From VRUE01 sp035693025 (GTDB lineage: Bacteria > Actinomycetota > Thermoleophilia > Solirubrobacterales > 70-9): a stretch of 64,000 nt of DNA. The notes beneath the pieces are model-generated. The model saw nothing but the letters and a program-made list of their open reading frames with translations, was not told where the DNA came from and searched no databases. Location of the stretch: assembly GCA_035693025.1 (NCBI GenBank), contig DASSHI010000040.1, forward strand, positions 1-64,000. The letters run 5' to 3'. The position numbers were made by a program, and so were the translations under genes. Positions 55,912-63,672 of the stretch are shown here, piece after piece (position 1 is the stretch's first letter; every line of letters starts with the position of its first letter).

Positions 55912-56589
55912 CTAGATCGACTCGTCCGCTTCCAGCTTCAGCGTCGCCAGCAGCCGGCGCAGCTGATCTGCGACGGCGTCCGGGGTCGCGCCGCCGTCGA
56001 TCCTCCGCAGGACGCTCTGATCGTCGTAGAACTCGATCAGCGGCTCCGTCTTCTCGTGGTAGGTCTCGAGCCGGTGGCGGATCACCTCGGGCTTGTCGTC
56101 CTCGCGGACGGTCAGCTCGCTGCCGTCGACGTCGCAGACGCCCTCCTTCTCGGGCGGGTTGAAATCGACGTGGAAGACGTGGCCGTTCGCGGCGCAGGTG
56201 CGACGGCCGCCAAGGCGACGCATCACCTCCTCGTCGCCGGCATCGATCAAGAGCGCGGCTGTCAGGTTGCGGCCCAGCTCGTCGAGCTTCGCCGACAACG
56301 CCTCGGCCTGCGGGACGGTGCGGGGGAAGCCGTCGAGGATGAAGCCGTCGGCCGCCTCCTCGGAATCGATCCGCTCGGCGATCGCGCCGACGATCACCTC
56401 GTCGGGCACGAGGTCGCCGCGGTCCATGTACTCCTTGGCCGCCCTGCCGAGCTCGGTGCCGTCGCGGACCGCGGCGCGCAGGATGTCACCGGTCGCCCAG
56501 TAGGGCAGCTGCAGGTCTTCCTGCAACCGCTCCCCCTGGGTGCCCTTGCCACTGCCCGGCGGGCCGAGAAGGACGAGGTTGAGTTCTAT
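55912..56589 (-). CDS. adk: Adenylate kinase
   Basis: About 225 residues. P-loop LLGPPGSGKGTQ, NMP-binding part ATGDILRAAV, LDGFPRTVPQAE and the LID domain with RLGGRRTCAANGHVFHVDFNPPEKEGVCDVDGSEL. The zinc-LID ligands are Cys, Asn, Cys, Asp, so one of the usual four is lost. It equilibrates ATP, AMP and ADP. The P-loop lies upstream of the first standard start (TTG 56526); the frame with GELNLVLLG reaches ATA 56589, which overlaps the secY stop (ATAG) and follows GAGGGG, so I take ATA as the start. Confidence 0.92.
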   Translation of the reverse strand: MELNLVLLGPPGSGKGTQGERLQEDLQLPYWATGDILRAAVRDGTELGRAAKEYMDRGDLVPDEVIVGAIAERIDSEEAADGFILDGFPRTVPQAEALSAKLDELGRNLTAALLIDAGDEEVMRRLGGRRTCAANGHVFHVDFNPPEKEGVCDVDGSELTVREDDKPEVIRHRLETYHEKTEPLIEFYDDQSVLRRIDGGATPDAVADQLRRLLATLKLEADESI

Positions 56590-57857
56590 TTGAGGAACCC
56601 CTCGTAATTACGCATCATCAGCTGGGCCTCGAGCTGCTTGACGGTGTCGAGCGCGACGCCGATCACGATCAGGATCGAGGTGCCGCCGAAGAAGAAGTTG
56701 GCCGAGGTCTGGCTGATCAGGATCGTCGGCAACGCCGCTACCGCGCCCAGGTAGAGGGCGCCGGGGAAGGTCAGGCGCGAGAGGATCCGGTCGAGGTATT
56801 CCGCGGTCGGCCGCCCCGGACGAACCCCGGGTATGAAGCCGCCGTATTTCTTCAGGTTGTCCGCCTGGTCGACCGGGTTGAACGTGACCGCGGTGTAGAA
56901 GTAGGTGAAGATGACGATGAAGAACACCTCGCCGACCACGTAAGCCCAGCCGTTGGGGCTGAAGAAGGCGGCAAAGTCGAGTGCGGCCGGGGTGTTCAGC
57001 AGCTGGCCGATCGTCGGCGGGAAGGCCATGATCGAAGCGGCGAAGATGACCGGGATCACGCCCGCCATGTTGACCCGCAGCGGCAGGTAGGTCGAGCCGC
57101 CGGAGGTCATTTTCCGACCGACCATCCGTTTCGCGTACTGGACCGGGATGCGCCGCTGGCCCTCCTGGACGAAGACGATCGCGACGATCACCGCCAGCGC
57201 GATGAAGGGCATCATCACGACGAAGACCTGGTCGGGGTTGGTCCACCAGGCGGTGATCCCGTTGGGGATCCGCGAGACGATCGAGGCGAAGATCATCAGC
57301 GAGATGCCGTTGCCGATGCCGCGCTGGGTGATCAGCTCGCCCAGCCACATCAGCAGCGTGCAGCCCGCAGTCAGGCAGATCACGATCAAGAGGATCTTGG
57401 GCCCGCTGAGCGTGCCGAGGAAGTTGTTGCCCGCTTCGCTGCCGAAGGAGCGAAAGAGGAAGACGTAGCCGAAGGACTGGGCGAAGGCGAGCCCGACGGT
57501 GAGGTAACGGGTGTACTGGGTGATCTTCTGCTGCCCGACCTCGCCCTCTTTCTGCAGTTTCTCCAGCGAGGGGACGACCACGGTGAGGAGCTGCAGGATG
57601 ATCGAGGCGGTGATGTAGGGCATGATCCCCAGCGCGAACAGCGATAGGCGCGAGAGGCCGCCGCCGGAGAAGAGGTTGAGGAAGCCGAGGATGTTGCTGC
57701 CGGCGAAGTTTTCCGAGAGTTCCTTGACCGCGCTGGCGTCGACCCCCGGTGCCGGGATATAGGCGCCCAGCCGGTACAGCAGCAGCATCGCCGCGGTGAA
57801 GGCGAGTTTCTTGCGGATGTCCGCGACGCTGAAAGCGTTCGCAATAGTCCTGAGCAT
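56586..57857 (-). CDS. secY: Preprotein translocase subunit SecY
   Basis: 423 residues with about ten membrane spans. The SecY signatures are present: an N-terminal span AMLLLYRLGAYIPAPGVDAS, FNPVDQADNLKKYGGFIPGVRPGRPTAEYLD on the cytosolic side, and GALYLGAVAALPTILI. It forms the protein-conducting channel with SecE and SecG. Follows rplO with one-base overlap (TAATG) and leads into adk at its stop. Confidence 0.97.
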   Translation of the reverse strand: MLRTIANAFSVADIRKKLAFTAAMLLLYRLGAYIPAPGVDASAVKELSENFAGSNILGFLNLFSGGGLSRLSLFALGIMPYITASIILQLLTVVVPSLEKLQKEGEVGQQKITQYTRYLTVGLAFAQSFGYVFLFRSFGSEAGNNFLGTLSGPKILLIVICLTAGCTLLMWLGELITQRGIGNGISLMIFASIVSRIPNGITAWWTNPDQVFVVMMPFIALAVIVAIVFVQEGQRRIPVQYAKRMVGRKMTSGGSTYLPLRVNMAGVIPVIFAASIMAFPPTIGQLLNTPAALDFAAFFSPNGWAYVVGEVFFIVIFTYFYTAVTFNPVDQADNLKKYGGFIPGVRPGRPTAEYLDRILSRLTFPGALYLGAVAALPTILISQTSANFFFGGTSILIVIGVALDTVKQLEAQLMMRNYEGFLK

Positions 57858-58360
57858 TAGGGCTCCAGAGTGTGACAGGAACCGCCGGCTGCCTCGATCT
57901 TCTCCTTGGCAGCTGCGCTGAAGGCATGCGCATGCACGTCGAGCTTCTTCGAGATCTCCCCACGCGCGAGGACCTTGACCGGATCGGAGCGCTTGGCCAG
58001 GCCCTTCTCCTTCAACGTCTCGAGGTTGACCTCGGCGCCGGCGTCGAAGCGCTCCTCGAGGTCGGCGACGTTGACCGGCTGAGTCGAGGTGCGGAAGTTC
58101 TCGAACGGCATCGACTGCTTTTTGTGCGGACCGCGGAGCTTTCGCATCCGCATGTGGATCGGGTTCTGACCGCCCTCGCGGGCGGCATTCTTCTTCGATC
58201 CCGAGCGCGAGCCGTAGCCCTTCTGCCCACGACCGGAGGTCTTCCCCAGCCCGCTGCCCTCGCCGCGCCCAAGCCGCTTGCGCGGCCGTTTCGAGCCGGG
58301 CTTGGGCCGCAGATTGTGCAGCCCGATCTCCTCCGAGCGCGGCGTCTCCTTCTCAGCCAC
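57857..58360 (-). CDS. rplO: 50S ribosomal protein L15
   Basis: 167 residues from GTG 58360, which overlaps the end of rpmD. RLGRGEGSGLGKTSGRGQKGYGSRSGSK is the L15 glycine-rich N-terminal part and RMRKLRGPHKKQSMPFENFRTSTQPVNVADLE the core. Longer N-terminus than E. coli. Directly upstream of secY, with which it is cotranscribed. Confidence 0.97.
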   Translation of the reverse strand: MAEKETPRSEEIGLHNLRPKPGSKRPRKRLGRGEGSGLGKTSGRGQKGYGSRSGSKKNAAREGGQNPIHMRMRKLRGPHKKQSMPFENFRTSTQPVNVADLEERFDAGAEVNLETLKEKGLAKRSDPVKVLARGEISKKLDVHAHAFSAAAKEKIEAAGGSCHTLEP

Positions 58361-58532
58361 CGTCGACCTCCACCAAGTGCGAGACCACCTTCAGCTGCCC
58401 CTGCAGCTGCGGCGAGTCCTTCCGCTCCACAGCCCGGCCGATCTTCCCAAGCCCAAGCGCAGCCAACGTGGCTTTCTGACTCGGATTGGTCCCCGCAAGG
58501 GAACGAACCTGCTTGACCTTGACCGAGCTCAC
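58353..58532 (-). CDS. rpmD: 50S ribosomal protein L30
   Basis: 59 residues: SSVKVKQVRSLAGTNPSQKATLAALGLGKIGRAVERKDSPQLQGQLKVVSHLVEV, a standard L30. GTG 58532 overlaps the rpsE stop (GTGA) and its own stop overlaps the rplO start by eight bases. It is short enough to be missed by size cut-offs. Confidence 0.93.
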   Translation of the reverse strand: MSSVKVKQVRSLAGTNPSQKATLAALGLGKIGRAVERKDSPQLQGQLKVVSHLVEVDGG

Positions 58533-59305
58533 GAAGCACCCTCAGCTTTCGGCTCCTCAGCCGCCGGCGCGGTCGCCTCATCGGCCGGAGCCTCAGGCGA
58601 GTCAGCCTCAGACGTATCTCCGGCGGGTGGCGTCGTAGGGGGGACCGCCTCCGAGGACGCTTTAGCGACCGCAGGAGGCGGTGGGTCCCCTGCGGCGACA
58701 GGACCCGCCGGTTGAGACGCCTCATCCTGAGCCGTGTCAGCCACAACGCTGCCGTTCGACGACTTCTGCACCCCAAGCACCTGCGCAACCGTCAGCCCCC
58801 GCAGCTCAGCAACCTCCTCAGGCCGCCGAAGCCGCACCAGCCCGTCCATCGTCGCCTTGACGAGGTTGATCGGATTCTGCGTCCCGATGCTCTTCGTAAG
58901 CACGTCGCGCACCCCTCCGAGCTCGAGCACTGCCCGCACGCCGCCGCCGGCGATCACGCCGGTACCGGGGCTGGCCGGGCGCAGGACGACGTGGCCGGCG
59001 CCGTAGCGGCCGATGATCTTGTGGGTCAGCGTCTGCCCGTATTTGGGCACGCGGATGAGGCTCTTGCGGGCGTTCTCGACCGCCTTCTGGATCGCCAGCG
59101 GAACCTCGCGGGCCTTGCCGTAGCCGATCCCGACCACGCCCTCTTCGTCGCCGACGGCGACCAGCGCGGTGAAGGAGAAGCGGCGGCCGCCCTTGACCAC
59201 CTTGGCGACGCGGTTGATCTCGATCACCCGCTCCTGGAGATCCAGTCCCCGAGGGGAGACGGTCTCGACGTTGGTCATGTCCATGCCCTTCATCGGACCG
59301 GACAC
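58529..59305 (-). CDS. rpsE: 30S ribosomal protein S5 with long C-terminal tail
   Basis: 258 residues (GTG 59305; nearby in-frame ATGs are possible starts). The S5 part ends about residue 175 (ERVIEINRVAKVVKGGRRFSFTALVAVGDEEGVVGIGYGKA; VVLRPASPGTGVIAGG; RLRRPEEVAELRGLTVAQV). About 80 extra residues follow, mostly Ala, Pro, Glu and Ser (EAPADEATAPAAEEPKAEG), without predicted fold. S5 in E. coli has about 167 residues. The tail looks disordered and negatively charged. Confidence 0.95.
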   Translation of the reverse strand: MSGPMKGMDMTNVETVSPRGLDLQERVIEINRVAKVVKGGRRFSFTALVAVGDEEGVVGIGYGKAREVPLAIQKAVENARKSLIRVPKYGQTLTHKIIGRYGAGHVVLRPASPGTGVIAGGGVRAVLELGGVRDVLTKSIGTQNPINLVKATMDGLVRLRRPEEVAELRGLTVAQVLGVQKSSNGSVVADTAQDEASQPAGPVAAGDPPPPAVAKASSEAVPPTTPPAGDTSEADSPEAPADEATAPAAEEPKAEGAS

Positions 59306-59336
59306 CGTAGCTGACTGGACGACGCGCGGCGCGCCA

Positions 59337-59690
59337 TCAGAACTTCAGCCCCTTCTCGCGGGCGCCTTCGGCGAGCGCCTTGACGCGACCGTGGAACTTG
59401 TAGCCGCCGCGGTCGAAGACGCAGGTCTCGATTCCGGCCGACTTGGCTCGCTCGGCAAGCAGCTCGCCGGCCCGCTTCGCCTGCTCTGAGGCCGTCAGCT
59501 TGCGCAGCTCCGACTCGGTCCAGTTGACCGCGGCCAGGGTATGGCCGGAGGCGTCGTCGACCAGCTGGGCGAAGACGCCGCGGTTGGAGCGATAGACGGA
59601 GAGGCGCGGCCGCTCGGCGTTGCCGACGATGCGGGCGCGCACCCGGCGACGCCGGCGCAGACGCTGCTGGCGCTTGGTCATGACGGTCAT
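59337..59690 (-). CDS. rplR: 50S ribosomal protein L18
   Basis: 117 residues: KRQQRLRRRRRVRARIVGNAERPRLSVYRSNRGVFAQLVDDASGHTLAAVN and VFDRGGYKFHGRVKALAEGAREKGLKF are standard L18, the 5S rRNA binder. ATG overlaps the rplF stop (ATGA). Confidence 0.97.
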   Translation of the reverse strand: MTVMTKRQQRLRRRRRVRARIVGNAERPRLSVYRSNRGVFAQLVDDASGHTLAAVNWTESELRKLTASEQAKRAGELLAERAKSAGIETCVFDRGGYKFHGRVKALAEGAREKGLKF

Positions 59691-60220
59691 GCGCGCTTAC
59701 CGACCTTCCTCGCGACGTGCTCGTCGCGGTAGCGAATCCCCTTGCCCTTGTAGGGCTCCGGCGGGCGGCGCTTGCGGATGTCCGCCGCGACCTGACCGAC
59801 GAGCTGCTTGTCGATCCCGCGCACGATCACCTCGGTGGGCTGGGGCACCTCGAACTCGATCCCCTCCGGCGCCTCGATCGAGACGGGGTGCGAGTAGCCG
59901 AGCGCCAGCTCCAGGCCCTTGCCTTTGAGCTGGGCGCGATAGCCGACGCCCTGGATCTCCAGCCGCTTCTCGAAGCCGTCGACGACGCCCTCGACCATGT
60001 TGGCGATCAGACTGCGGGTGAGGCCGTGCAGGGCGCGATGCTCGCCGCGGTCGGTCGGTCGGCTGACCGTCACGGTGCCGTCCTCCTGCTCGACTTTCAT
60101 GTCGATCGCAAGCGCCTGCGCCAGCTCCCCCTTCGGCCCCTTGACGGCGACCCGCCCAGGGGCGAGCTCGACCGTGACGGACTCGGGGATGGAGATGGGC
60201 TTTCTTCCGATTCTGCTCAT
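59687..60220 (-). CDS. rplF: 50S ribosomal protein L6
   Basis: 177 residues: SRIGRKPISIPESVTVELAPGRVAVKGPKGELAQAL at the N-terminus and EPYKGKGIRYRDEHVARKVGKRA at the C-terminus are diagnostic for L6. Between rpsH and rplR in the usual spc order. Confidence 0.97.
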   Translation of the reverse strand: MSRIGRKPISIPESVTVELAPGRVAVKGPKGELAQALAIDMKVEQEDGTVTVSRPTDRGEHRALHGLTRSLIANMVEGVVDGFEKRLEIQGVGYRAQLKGKGLELALGYSHPVSIEAPEGIEFEVPQPTEVIVRGIDKQLVGQVAADIRKRRPPEPYKGKGIRYRDEHVARKVGKRA

Positions 60221-60230
60221 CGAAGCTCTC

Positions 60231-60626
60231 TCACCAGACGTAGGCGACGACCTCGCCGCCGATGCCCCTCTGCTTGGCCTCGTGGCCGGTCATCACCCCG
60301 GTCGACGTGCTGATGATCGCCGTGCCGGTGCCGCCGTCGACGCGCGGCACTTCGGTGTGGTCGACGTAGCGCCGCCGCCCGGGCCGGGAGATCCGCTCCA
60401 GCCCGGCGATCACCGGGCGGCGGTCCTCCGTGTACTTGAGTCGGATCTCGATCGCCTCGCCGACCTCGGCGGGCTTACGGACGAAGTCGACGATGTAGCC
60501 CTGCTCCTTGAGGATGCGGCTCATCTCCTCCTTCAGGCGAGAGGCGGGGATCTGCACGTCGTCGTGGCCGGAGCCGAGCGCGTTGCGGATCCGGGTCAGG
60601 TAATCGGCTATCGGGTCGTTCAGCAT
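60231..60626 (-). CDS. rpsH: 30S ribosomal protein S8
   Basis: 131 residues: DPIADYLTRIRNALGSGHDDVQIPASRLKEEMSRILKEQGYI and the C-terminal TAIISTSTGVMTGHEAKQRGIGGEVVAYVW are standard S8. In E. coli S8 represses the spc operon by binding near rplE; such a site was not examined here. Confidence 0.97.
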   Translation of the reverse strand: MLNDPIADYLTRIRNALGSGHDDVQIPASRLKEEMSRILKEQGYIVDFVRKPAEVGEAIEIRLKYTEDRRPVIAGLERISRPGRRRYVDHTEVPRVDGGTGTAIISTSTGVMTGHEAKQRGIGGEVVAYVW

Positions 60627-60648
60627 CGTTCAGTCGTCCTGTCTCGCT

Positions 60649-60834
60649 CTACCAGCTCGACTTGGTCATTCCGGGCACGTAGCCCTCGTGCGCAGCCTCG
60701 CGCAGGCAGATCCTGCAGAGGCCGAACTTACGGTAGTAGCCGCGCGGCCGCCCACAGCGCCGGCAACGGTTGTACTCGCGCGACTTGAACTTGGCCTTGC
60801 GGCCCTGCTTCACCTTCATCGAAGTCTTAGCCAT
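60649..60834 (-). CDS. rpsN: 30S ribosomal protein S14, zinc-binding type Z
   Basis: 61 residues with two CxxC pairs (RCRRCGRPRGYYRKFGLCRICLRE), the short zinc form usual in Gram-positives. Overlaps the rplE stop by eight bases. Confidence 0.97.
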   Translation of the reverse strand: MAKTSMKVKQGRKAKFKSREYNRCRRCGRPRGYYRKFGLCRICLREAAHEGYVPGMTKSSW

Positions 60835-61639
60835 TCTCAGAATCCTCCTCGCCGGCAGAGCCGTCGGCTTCCTCGCTCTCGCCCTCCGCGGCGCCCTCGC
60901 CCTCCTCGGCTGCGGGCTCCGGCGTCGCGTAGGCGTCGGGGTTCTCCTCTTTCAACTGTTCCAGCGCCGCCTGCTCGGCCTCGGCCCGCTGGCGGGCCTC
61001 CTCCTTGCGCTGCTCCTCTGCGGCCTCGGCTTCCGCCTCGCCGGCGGCGCCCGGGCGGCCCTCTTTGGCAAAGGGCATGCCCAACCCGAGCAGCAGCTCG
61101 AAGGCTTCCTCGTCGGACGGCGCGGAGGTGGCGATCGTGACGTCGAGGCCGCGCACCTCGTCGATCGAGTCGTAGTCGATTTCCGGGAAGATCAGCTGCT
61201 CCTTGACGCCCATCGAGTAATTGCCGCGGCCGTCGAAGGAGCGCGGGTTGAGGCCGCGGAAGTCGCGGATGCGCGGCACGGCGATCGAGGTCAGGCGGTC
61301 GAGGAACTCCCACATCCGCGCCCGGCGCAGGGTCACCGAGAGGCCGACGGGCATCCCCTCGCGCACCTTGAAGGAAGCGATCGACTTGCGCGCGCGGCGG
61401 ACGTTCGGATGCTGGCCGGCGATCGTCGCCAGCTGCTCCTGCGCCGCCTCGAGCATTTTCGCGTTCTGCCTGGCCTCGCCGACGCCCATGTTGAGGACGA
61501 TCTTCTGCAGGCGCGGCACCTGCATCGCCGAGGAGTAGCCGAATTTCTGCGTCAGCGCCGGCACGACCTCCTGCTCGTAGCGCTCGCGCAGGCGCGGCGG
61601 GGGTGCGGCCTGGGACTGCGGCGTCGTCGCGGCCTCCAT
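60827..61639 (-). CDS. rplE: 50S ribosomal protein L5 with long acidic C-terminal tail
   Basis: 270 residues. The L5 body covers about 1-190 (RLRERYEQEVVPALTQKFGYSSAMQVPRLQKIVLNMGVGEA to DIDYDSIDEVRGLDVTIATSAPSDEEAFELLLGLGMPF). About 80 residues follow, highly charged and Glu/Ala-rich (EAEAAEEQRKEEARQRAEAEQAALEQL), likely a long helix ending in an acidic tail. E. coli L5 has about 179 residues. L5 binds 5S rRNA and P-site tRNA. Confidence 0.95.
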   Translation of the reverse strand: MEAATTPQSQAAPPPRLRERYEQEVVPALTQKFGYSSAMQVPRLQKIVLNMGVGEARQNAKMLEAAQEQLATIAGQHPNVRRARKSIASFKVREGMPVGLSVTLRRARMWEFLDRLTSIAVPRIRDFRGLNPRSFDGRGNYSMGVKEQLIFPEIDYDSIDEVRGLDVTIATSAPSDEEAFELLLGLGMPFAKEGRPGAAGEAEAEAAEEQRKEEARQRAEAEQAALEQLKEENPDAYATPEPAAEEGEGAAEGESEEADGSAGEEDSENG

Positions 61640-61980
61640 CAGATGCTCACCCCGCTCCGCTTGGCGTAGCGCTCGCGCTTGCCGCCTTTGTCGCGGCGCA
61701 CGCCGATCCGGGTCCGCTTGTTGTCTTTGGGGTCGAGCAGCATCACGTTGGAGACGTGAATCGGCCCCTCCTTGTCGACGATCCCGCCCATCTGCTGGCT
61801 GGCTTTCTGCACGTCCTGGACCGGCCGGGCTTTTTCATGGCGTTTGACCATGTTGAGGCCCTCGACGTAGACGAAGCTGCGCTTCGGGTCGGTGCGCAGG
61901 ACGCGGCCGGTCTTGCCCGAGTCCTTGCCGCCGATCACCTCGACCATGTCGTCGGTGCGGATCTTCATCGAACCGCCCAT
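61639..61980 (-). CDS. rplX: 50S ribosomal protein L24
   Basis: 113 residues: KIRTDDMVEVIGGKDSGKTGRVLRTDPKRSFVYVEGLNMVKRH is the KOW-containing core of L24. Start overlaps nothing; its stop overlaps the rplE start by one base. Confidence 0.96.
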   Translation of the reverse strand: MGGSMKIRTDDMVEVIGGKDSGKTGRVLRTDPKRSFVYVEGLNMVKRHEKARPVQDVQKASQQMGGIVDKEGPIHVSNVMLLDPKDNKRTRIGVRRDKGGKRERYAKRSGVSI

Positions 61981-61982
61981 CG

Positions 61983-62354
61983 CTACAGCACCTCCGGCGC
62001 CAGCGAGACGATTTTCATGAAGTTGCGCTCACGCAGCTCGCGGGCCACCGGCCCGAAGATGCGGGTGCCGCGCGGGTTGTTGCTGGCCGGGTCGATCAGC
62101 ACGGCGGCGTTTTCGTCGAAGGAGATGTAGGTGCCGTCGGAGCGGCCGAGCTGCTTCTTCGTTCGCACGACCACGGCCTGCACGACCTCGCCCTTGCGCA
62201 CGCCGCCCTGCGGGCTGGCCTGTTTGACCGTCGCCGTGATCACGTCGCCGACCCCGGCGTAGCGCCGGTGCGAGCCGCCTTTGACCCGGATGCAGAGGAT
62301 CTCCCGCGCGCCGGAGTTATCGGCGACTTTGAGTCTTGACTCCTGCTGGATCAT
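61983..62354 (-). CDS. rplN: 50S ribosomal protein L14
   Basis: 123 residues: MIQQESRLKVADNSGAREILCIRVKGGSHRRYAGVGDVITATVKQA and the ending FMKIVSLAPEVL are typical L14, which contacts 16S rRNA at an intersubunit bridge. Confidence 0.97.
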   Translation of the reverse strand: MIQQESRLKVADNSGAREILCIRVKGGSHRRYAGVGDVITATVKQASPQGGVRKGEVVQAVVVRTKKQLGRSDGTYISFDENAAVLIDPASNNPRGTRIFGPVARELRERNFMKIVSLAPEVL

Positions 62355-62357
62355 CTT

Positions 62358-63044
62358 CTACTTCGCCTTCTCCAGGATCTCGACCAGGCGCCAGCGCTTG
62401 GTCTTGGACATCGGCCGGGTCTCGATCACGCGGACCGTGTCGCCCTCACCTGCCTCGTTGCGCTCGTCGTGGGCGTGCAGCGTGCGCGAGCGGCGGATCA
62501 CCTTCTCGTAAGTCGGGTGGCGACGGACGATGTCGACCCGCACCGTGATCGATTTCTGCCCCTTGTCGGAGACGACGATCCCCTGCCGCACCTTGGCGGC
62601 GTTGGAGTCCTTCTCGGCCGGCGGCGTCCCGGTCCCAGCAGTCTTCTTGGCTTTGAGCGCGGCCCGTTCCTTGCGCCGTGCCGCCCCCCGCTTCTTGCGC
62701 TCCGCAACCCGCTCCGCCTTGCGCTCCTCGGGACTCTGCTGCGGCTTGGCCTTGTGCGCCTGGCGAGATTTCGCCAGCCTGCGCCGCTCCTTCCAAGGAA
62801 GCTCATCTTCCGGATTCGGCTCGGCCTCGGCAGACTCCTCTGACGCGGGTGGCGCGGAGGAGGCATCCGGCGAGGCAGCGGCGTCCGTTCCTCGCCCCTC
62901 AGACTCCTCAGCCCCAGCCGCAGACTCCTCAGGCGAGGAACCCAGCTCCTCGCCGGATGCCTCCTCCGCGACAGGACCCGCGTCCTGAGTGGCCTCGTCC
63001 TGCTCAGTCGTCTCGTCTTTTTTCGTCTCGTCCTCAGCCATCAT
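62358..63044 (-). CDS. rpsQ: 30S ribosomal protein S17 with a long N-terminal extension
   Basis: 228 residues. Only the last 80 or so are S17 (VRQGIVVSDKGQKSITVRVDIVRRHPTYEKVIRRSRTLHAHDERNEAGEGDTVRVIETRPMSKTKRWRL). The first 145 are an added region: an acidic Ser/Ala/Glu-rich part (about 1-75), then a basic Lys/Arg-rich part (about 80-135, RRRLAKSRQAHKAKPQQSPEERKAER). E. coli S17 has 84 residues. ATG 63044 or 63041; both overlap or abut the rpmC stop. The frame is continuous, so it is a genuine extension, not a neighbouring gene. Confidence 0.95.
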   Translation of the reverse strand: MMAEDETKKDETTEQDEATQDAGPVAEEASGEELGSSPEESAAGAEESEGRGTDAAASPDASSAPPASEESAEAEPNPEDELPWKERRRLAKSRQAHKAKPQQSPEERKAERVAERKKRGAARRKERAALKAKKTAGTGTPPAEKDSNAAKVRQGIVVSDKGQKSITVRVDIVRRHPTYEKVIRRSRTLHAHDERNEAGEGDTVRVIETRPMSKTKRWRLVEILEKAK

Positions 63045-63253
63045 TTCCTCAGCTCTCGATCGACGTCGATCCCGCGCTCCTTGGCCACCGTCAGCAGGCG
63101 CGCGATGTCCCGCTTGGCCTGCCCCAGCCGGGCCGTGTTCTCGAGCTCGCCGGTGGCGTGGCGGAAGCGCAGGTTGAACGACTCCTGCTTGGCGTCGATC
63201 AATTTTGCCACCAGCTCGTCGTCTTTCAGGTTGTGGGCCTCGGCCGCCTTCAT
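63041..63253 (-). CDS. rpmC: 50S ribosomal protein L29
   Basis: 70 residues: HNLKDDELVAKLIDAKQESFNLRFRHATGELENTARLGQAKRDIARLLTVAKERG is a standard L29, which lines the nascent-chain exit. Overlaps both neighbours by a few bases. Confidence 0.96.
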   Translation of the reverse strand: MKAAEAHNLKDDELVAKLIDAKQESFNLRFRHATGELENTARLGQAKRDIARLLTVAKERGIDVDRELRK

Positions 63254-63672
63254 CAGGACTCGGCCCCCTCGCGCATGACGAATTTGGTCTTGATCGGAAG
63301 CTTGTGCCCGGCCAGCCGCAGCGCCTCGCGCGCCAGGTCCTCGGGAACGCCGGCCAGCTCGAACATGACTTTGCCCGGCTTGACCACCGCGACCCAGCCC
63401 TCCGGATTGCCCTTGCCCGAGCCCATCCGCGTCTCCGCGGGCTTCTTGGTGTACGGCTTGTCGGGGAAGACGTTGATCCAGACCTTGCCGCCGCGTTTGA
63501 TCTTGCGGGTCATTGCCACGCGGGCGGCCTCGATCTGGCGGTTGGTGATCCAGCCGCGGTCGAGCGCCTTGAGCCCGTACTCGCCGAAAGCGACATGGCT
63601 GCCGCCCTTGGTGTAGCCGCGCATCCGGCCGCGCATCTGTTTGCGGTGCTTGACCCTTTTCGGCATCAACAT
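63253..63672 (-). CDS. rplP: 50S ribosomal protein L16
   Basis: 139 residues from ATG 63672 (AGGGGG upstream): PKRVKHRKQMRGRMRGYTKGGSHVAFGEYGLKALDRGWITNRQIEAARVAMTRKI and PDKPYTKKPAETRMGSGKG are typical L16. ATGA overlap with the rpsC stop. Confidence 0.97.
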   Translation of the reverse strand: MLMPKRVKHRKQMRGRMRGYTKGGSHVAFGEYGLKALDRGWITNRQIEAARVAMTRKIKRGGKVWINVFPDKPYTKKPAETRMGSGKGNPEGWVAVVKPGKVMFELAGVPEDLAREALRLAGHKLPIKTKFVMREGAES

